From NCBI GenBank assembly GCA_963974055.1, contig CAXBCP010000059.1:1-15313 (forward strand): a stretch of DNA of 15,313 nt, given 5' to 3'. The stretch comes from CAXBCP01 sp963974055. Lineage in GTDB: Bacteria > Pseudomonadota > Alphaproteobacteria > MPNO01 > UBA830. Both the position numbers and the translations under genes were made by a program. Of this stretch, positions 12,589-15,313 are shown one piece after another. The notes below the pieces were generated by a model. The model was not told where the DNA came from. It saw only the letters and a list, made by a program, of their open reading frames with translations, and did not search any database. Each line of letters opens with the position of its first letter. Within the stretch, counting starts at the first letter, position 1.

Positions 12589-12668
12589 CTTTACTCAGTG
12601 CCGGCGCAGTGCTGATGTGATCCGATCGACGATGGCAGAAACCCGGAAACGGAATCCAGGAAAAGGCG

Positions 12669-13430
12669 ATGTCAATCGACCCGGCGGAAACATCATCCAT
12701 GCGCGACGCGATACGGGGACGGTTCGCAAACCGATTCTTCGCTGACAAGGAAGTTCCGGAGGCGGTTCTGCACGACATTCTGGAACTGGCCGCGACCGCG
12801 CCAAGCGGCGCCAACATCCAGCCCTGGCGGGTCTATGTCGTCACGGGCGGCGCCAAAAATGCGTTGTCCGGGGCAATCCATGCTGCGCTCCGCGAAGAAC
12901 CGCACCGGCACGTTTCCGAATACAGCTATTATACCGACCCGCTTCCCGAGCCCTATCTGCAGCGCCGCAGGGAATTCGGTGCAGTGTTCTATGGCGGCCT
13001 CGGCATTGCGCAGGCGGACCTCGCAGCGCGGCAACGGCAAACGGCGAAAAACTACGACTTTTTCGGTGCGCCGGTCGGCATGATCTTCACCATCGACCGG
13101 CGGCTGGAAAAAGGCAGCTGGCTCGACCTCGGCATGTTCATCCAGACCGTTATGCTGGCCGCGCGGGTTCACGCGCTCGAAACCTGCCCACAGGAGACGT
13201 TTTCAAGATTTCACAGGGTGATCCGCCAGCACCTTCCGCTCGACGATGTCGAGACGGTCGTATGCGGCATGTCGCTCGGCTATGCGGACGAGGCGGCGAA
13301 TGCCGGCCGCGGGGTGCAGGGCCGGCGCGGCCCGGCGGATTTCGCCGTATTCGCGGATGCGGCGGACACGCTTCACGATCCGGATCCCGGGCAGTCCCCT
13401 GCCGGACAAAACAACTCAAACGAGGAATGA
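12669..13430 (+). CDS. pnbA: nitroreductase-family FMN oxidoreductase, probable nitroaromatic (p-nitrobenzoate) reductase
   Basis: This 253-residue flavoprotein of the nitroreductase family would use NAD(P)H to reduce an aromatic nitro group through the nitroso to the hydroxylamino compound. The N-terminus has the phosphate-binding SSMRDAIRGRFANRFF and the signature LAATAPSGANIQPWRVYVV (about residues 38-56). FFGAPVGMIFTID, LDLGMFIQTVMLAA and CGMSLGYAD, the usual C-terminal flavin-contact segments, follow. AGGA (12658-12661) is the ribosome site. The stop codon lies 4 nt before the next gene and its region carries that gene's ribosome site, so the two are coupled. The following hydroxylaminobenzoate-lyase-like gene and LysR gene identify it with pnbA of p-nitrobenzoate degraders; the symbol rests on this context. 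A Ser/Gln/Asn-rich tail of about 20 residues looks disordered. Confidence 0.82.
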   Translation: MSIDPAETSSMRDAIRGRFANRFFADKEVPEAVLHDILELAATAPSGANIQPWRVYVVTGGAKNALSGAIHAALREEPHRHVSEYSYYTDPLPEPYLQRRREFGAVFYGGLGIAQADLAARQRQTAKNYDFFGAPVGMIFTIDRRLEKGSWLDLGMFIQTVMLAARVHALETCPQETFSRFHRVIRQHLPLDDVETVVCGMSLGYADEAANAGRGVQGRRGPADFAVFADAADTLHDPDPGQSPAGQNNSNEE

Positions 13431-13434
13431 TACG

Positions 13435-13944
13435 ATGGAAAAAAAAGACCTCTTGATCGCCAGGAGCATAGAATTTCTCGAGGGACTGAAAAACAAAACC
13501 CCGGGAACCGAGCTTGAAGACAGCCTGAACGATCGCTTCGGCCCCGGCAGCGAAACATTCGAATCCCTGTCCGGCCTCGTCATCGACGGCGTCAATGAGG
13601 GATGGGCCGCGACGGAAGAGATCGAAGGACCGCATTATCGCCGCGGCCGTCTGCTGAACCCGTGCGCCGAGACGTTTTATTTCTCGATCACGGTTGTCTA
13701 CATGGAAAGCGGTCCGGTCTTTCGCGGCGATTACCACGCCCACCCCTATGGCGAAATCAACCTTATTACGCCGGTTACGCCCGGCGCTGTGATGAACGGT
13801 CCCAACGGCTGGTGCGCCGGCGGATGGACTTCCCCCGCCCCCGGAAGCCACCACTACCCGGAAGTCAGGGACGGCGCGGTGATATCGTTGTTCTTCCTGC
13901 CCGCGGGCCGGATTTCCTACGACATCGCGGCGCCCGCCGATTAG
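13435..13944 (+). CDS. pnbB: 4-hydroxylaminobenzoate lyase-like protein (PnbB / DUF4863 family)
   Basis: The 169-residue protein matches by eye the DUF4863 family, which includes PnbB, the lyase converting 4-hydroxylaminobenzoate to protocatechuate with release of ammonia. The N-terminal third is helical (MEKKDLLIARSIEFLEGLKN). The rest looks like a cupin-type beta fold, with candidate metal or catalytic residues in YHAHPYGEINLITPV (about residues 100-114) and in APGSHHYPEV, then LFFLPAGRISYD. The ATG at 13435 follows GAGGA (13422-13426), which overlaps the end of the nitroreductase gene. Nitroreductase next to this family and a LysR gene is the known pnb arrangement. Whether the substrate here is p-nitrobenzoate or a relative cannot be told. 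It would release ammonium that the cell can use as nitrogen. Confidence 0.8.
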   Translation: MEKKDLLIARSIEFLEGLKNKTPGTELEDSLNDRFGPGSETFESLSGLVIDGVNEGWAATEEIEGPHYRRGRLLNPCAETFYFSITVVYMESGPVFRGDYHAHPYGEINLITPVTPGAVMNGPNGWCAGGWTSPAPGSHHYPEVRDGAVISLFFLPAGRISYDIAAPAD

Positions 13945-13965
13945 GATGACCTGAAGACCCTCGAA

Positions 13966-14940
13966 ATGGATATTCTCCGAAATACGCTGGACCTGAACTT
14001 CCTTCGGATATTCGACGCTCTGATGCAGGAAAAATCGGTCGTCGGCGCGGCGGCGCAACTCGGCGTCACGGCATCGGCGGTCAGCCATGCGCTTGCCAAA
14101 ATGCGCGAACAGTTCGAAGACGATCTTTTTGTGCGTACTGCCGACGGCATGCGTCCGACGCTTCGCGCAGAGGCGATGTATGTCCACGCGCGCGAGGCGC
14201 TCCTGCATATCCGGCTTGCGGTTTCGACATCGAAATTCGTTCCCGCGACGTCGAACCGCACACTGACCGTTGCGGCGAACGATCATGTCACCGCCGTTTT
14301 ATTGCCCGATGTCATCCGACGTGTCAGTGAGCTGGCGCCGAACCTGAACGTCGTTGTTCGGCCAAGCACCCGAATTGACCTGGTCAAGCAGATCGACCAT
14401 GGACATATCGATCTTGCCATCGCGGTATTTGAAAGCGTTCCCAAGAGGTTAGGTGTGGAGCCGCTGTTTCGCGACCGGGATACGCTGATCGTTTCCGATA
14501 CGCACCCCCTCGCGCATACGGAGCCTACGATAGAGCAACTTGCACTCTATCCGCTGGCTGTCGTGTCGCTTGGCAGCGTGGAAGGGGAAACGGACGAAAG
14601 CGTCGTGTCCGAGCGCGGGCTTGTCCGGCAATCCGAGATGTTCGATGCCGTTGCCGTTCGCGATGGCTTCGCTTCGATGAATCTGGAGCCCCGGATACCG
14701 CTTATCGTTCCCCATTTTCTGGCGCTTCCGGACTTCCTGGACGGTTCAGATTTCGTCGCCATCGTTCCCGCATCGCTGGCCAGGCGAATGGTCCGGGTCC
14801 GCAATCTGGTTGAGCTGCGCTCTCCGTTGGCAAGCAAGATCGTCACGATGAGCGCGGTTTGGCACCATAGAAGCGATGCGGACGATGCGCTTGGCTGGCT
14901 GCGCGGCATCGTGAAATCATGCGCTTCCGGCGAATTTTAG
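13966..14940 (+). CDS. LysR-family transcriptional regulator of the nitroaromatic operon
   Basis: This 324-residue LysR regulator has an N-terminal winged helix-turn-helix (about residues 8-67; LRIFDALMQEKSVVGAAAQL, then VTASAVSHALAKMREQFEDD and LFVRT). A linker helix and a two-lobed effector-binding domain follow (from about 95), with GHIDLAIAVFE marking the hinge region. It lies 21 bp after the lyase gene on the same strand, so the regulator would be made from the operon it controls. The characterised p-nitrobenzoate clusters also contain a LysR regulator, PnbR. Tandem T-N11-A boxes at 12554-12588 are its likely target. The ATG at 13966 has only a weak GAAG in front, suggesting modest, coupled translation. 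The effector is likely the nitroaromatic or its hydroxylamine. Confidence 0.9.
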   Translation: MDILRNTLDLNFLRIFDALMQEKSVVGAAAQLGVTASAVSHALAKMREQFEDDLFVRTADGMRPTLRAEAMYVHAREALLHIRLAVSTSKFVPATSNRTLTVAANDHVTAVLLPDVIRRVSELAPNLNVVVRPSTRIDLVKQIDHGHIDLAIAVFESVPKRLGVEPLFRDRDTLIVSDTHPLAHTEPTIEQLALYPLAVVSLGSVEGETDESVVSERGLVRQSEMFDAVAVRDGFASMNLEPRIPLIVPHFLALPDFLDGSDFVAIVPASLARRMVRVRNLVELRSPLASKIVTMSAVWHHRSDADDALGWLRGIVKSCASGEF

Positions 14941-15313
14941 GACCCGATAAATAGGTCACGGCAGCGTTGGTGCAGGCGGCGCGGCGTGTCGGGTTGAAAA
15001 CACAGCGGTCCCGCCAAAAAATCATCCCCTGTGTTCGCTTTTTGTTCTTTTGCGTGATAGCCTGACCGGTCAATCGAATTCCGGGACCCCCGGCCGCACC
15101 GCGCATGACATACCGTTGTGCGTGAACCGGCGGGGTGGGCCCGGCAGACGGAGCAGGCAATATGGACACCGGGCATCGCGGTAACAGGACAGGACGGCTT
15201 GCCGCCGGGACCTGCCGCCGGGACCGGGCGCGGCGTCGCGCCCGCCGACCCGCCCCCTCCCTTCGGGTGCATGGGGTTGAATTGCGACTTTCCAGAATGC
15301 CCGGCCACCCCTT
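14941..15313 (+). other. non-coding end of window with a promoter-like element, no convincing gene
   Basis: The stretch contains copy B of the 29-nt element and GC-rich sequence. An ATG at 15162 with GGAG (15150-15153) in front opens a frame to the window edge, but its 50 residues are mostly Arg, Pro and Gly and look like random GC-rich translation. A gene beginning nearer to or beyond the edge is possible. Confidence 0.4.
15045..15073 (+). repeat. 29-nt promoter-like element, copy B
   Basis: This copy matches copy A (11455-11483) at 24 of 29 positions with the core AGCCTGACCGG. The 12-mer CGTGATAGCCTG within it also matches 4172-4183 at 11 of 12 positions. It lies about 100 nt downstream of the LysR stop codon and upstream of whatever gene follows the window. 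Confidence 0.5.

Noticed and set aside
13150..14286. Minus-strand open frame (378 codons) opposite the lyase and LysR genes
   Set aside because: The plus-strand genes have ribosome sites and motifs; this frame has none.
15162..15313. Open frame at the right edge with a GGAG before its ATG
   Set aside because: The product is Arg/Pro/Gly-rich without any protein-like pattern; not enough sequence to support a gene.

Overview
The window is GC-rich chromosomal DNA with the codon bias and gene orders of an alphaproteobacterium. The run def-fmt-truA, a divergent rmuC of the short alphaproteobacterial size, and Rieske and nitroaromatic catabolic genes all fit an environmental, metabolically versatile member such as a Rhodospirillales-like lineage. 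The rank is inference. A PEP-CTERM protein implies an exosortase elsewhere in the genome, and a selenoprotein implies a selenocysteine insertion system (SelA, SelB, SelC, SelD) elsewhere. Neither is in the window. No rRNA, tRNA, CRISPR array or transposase gene was seen.

Layout. 1-2120 (minus): a translation-maturation operon, def, fmt and truA (truA runs off the left edge), with a good sigma70 promoter in front of def. 2290-3983 (plus): rmuC and a GlcG/HbpS-like gene. 3984-4707: a long AT-richer leader with competing hairpins, a possible 48-residue ORF and a 59-residue zinc-ribbon protein, closed by a strong terminator. 4787-5239 (plus): a peroxiredoxin whose catalytic codon is an in-frame TGA followed by a SECIS-like hairpin, i.e. 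a selenoprotein. 5347-5997 (plus): a short CDF-like cation transporter. 6035-9524 (minus): a three-gene operon of a glutamine-synthetase-like ligase and the alpha and beta subunits of a Rieske ring-hydroxylating dioxygenase, which recalls aniline dioxygenase clusters. 9682-10113 (plus): a small K+-channel-like protein.

10120-12668 is an accessory, lower-GC stretch. It holds a PEP-CTERM protein with a sigma54-type promoter and two upstream 16-bp repeated boxes, one of them inside a 46-bp dyad. It also holds an exact 197-bp second copy of the 3' end of the channel gene and a small lipoprotein gene. 12669-14940 (plus) is a nitroreductase / 4-hydroxylaminobenzoate-lyase-like / LysR cluster matching the pnbA-pnbB-pnbR p-nitrobenzoate module, with two T-N11-A LysR boxes 22 bp apart in front. 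The last 370 bases hold a second copy of a 29-nt promoter-like element and no convincing gene.

How it fits together. Two neighbouring modules deal with aromatic nitrogen: the ligase/dioxygenase operon plausibly removes an amino group from an arylamine, and the pnb-like operon removes a nitro group through the hydroxylamine. Both would deliver dihydroxylated aromatics to ring cleavage encoded elsewhere. The selenoprotein peroxiredoxin is an independent peroxide-defence gene. Several genes (rmuC, the transporter, the ligase) have a -10-like hexamer exactly 6 nt before the ATG and no Shine-Dalgarno sequence, which suggests leaderless transcripts.
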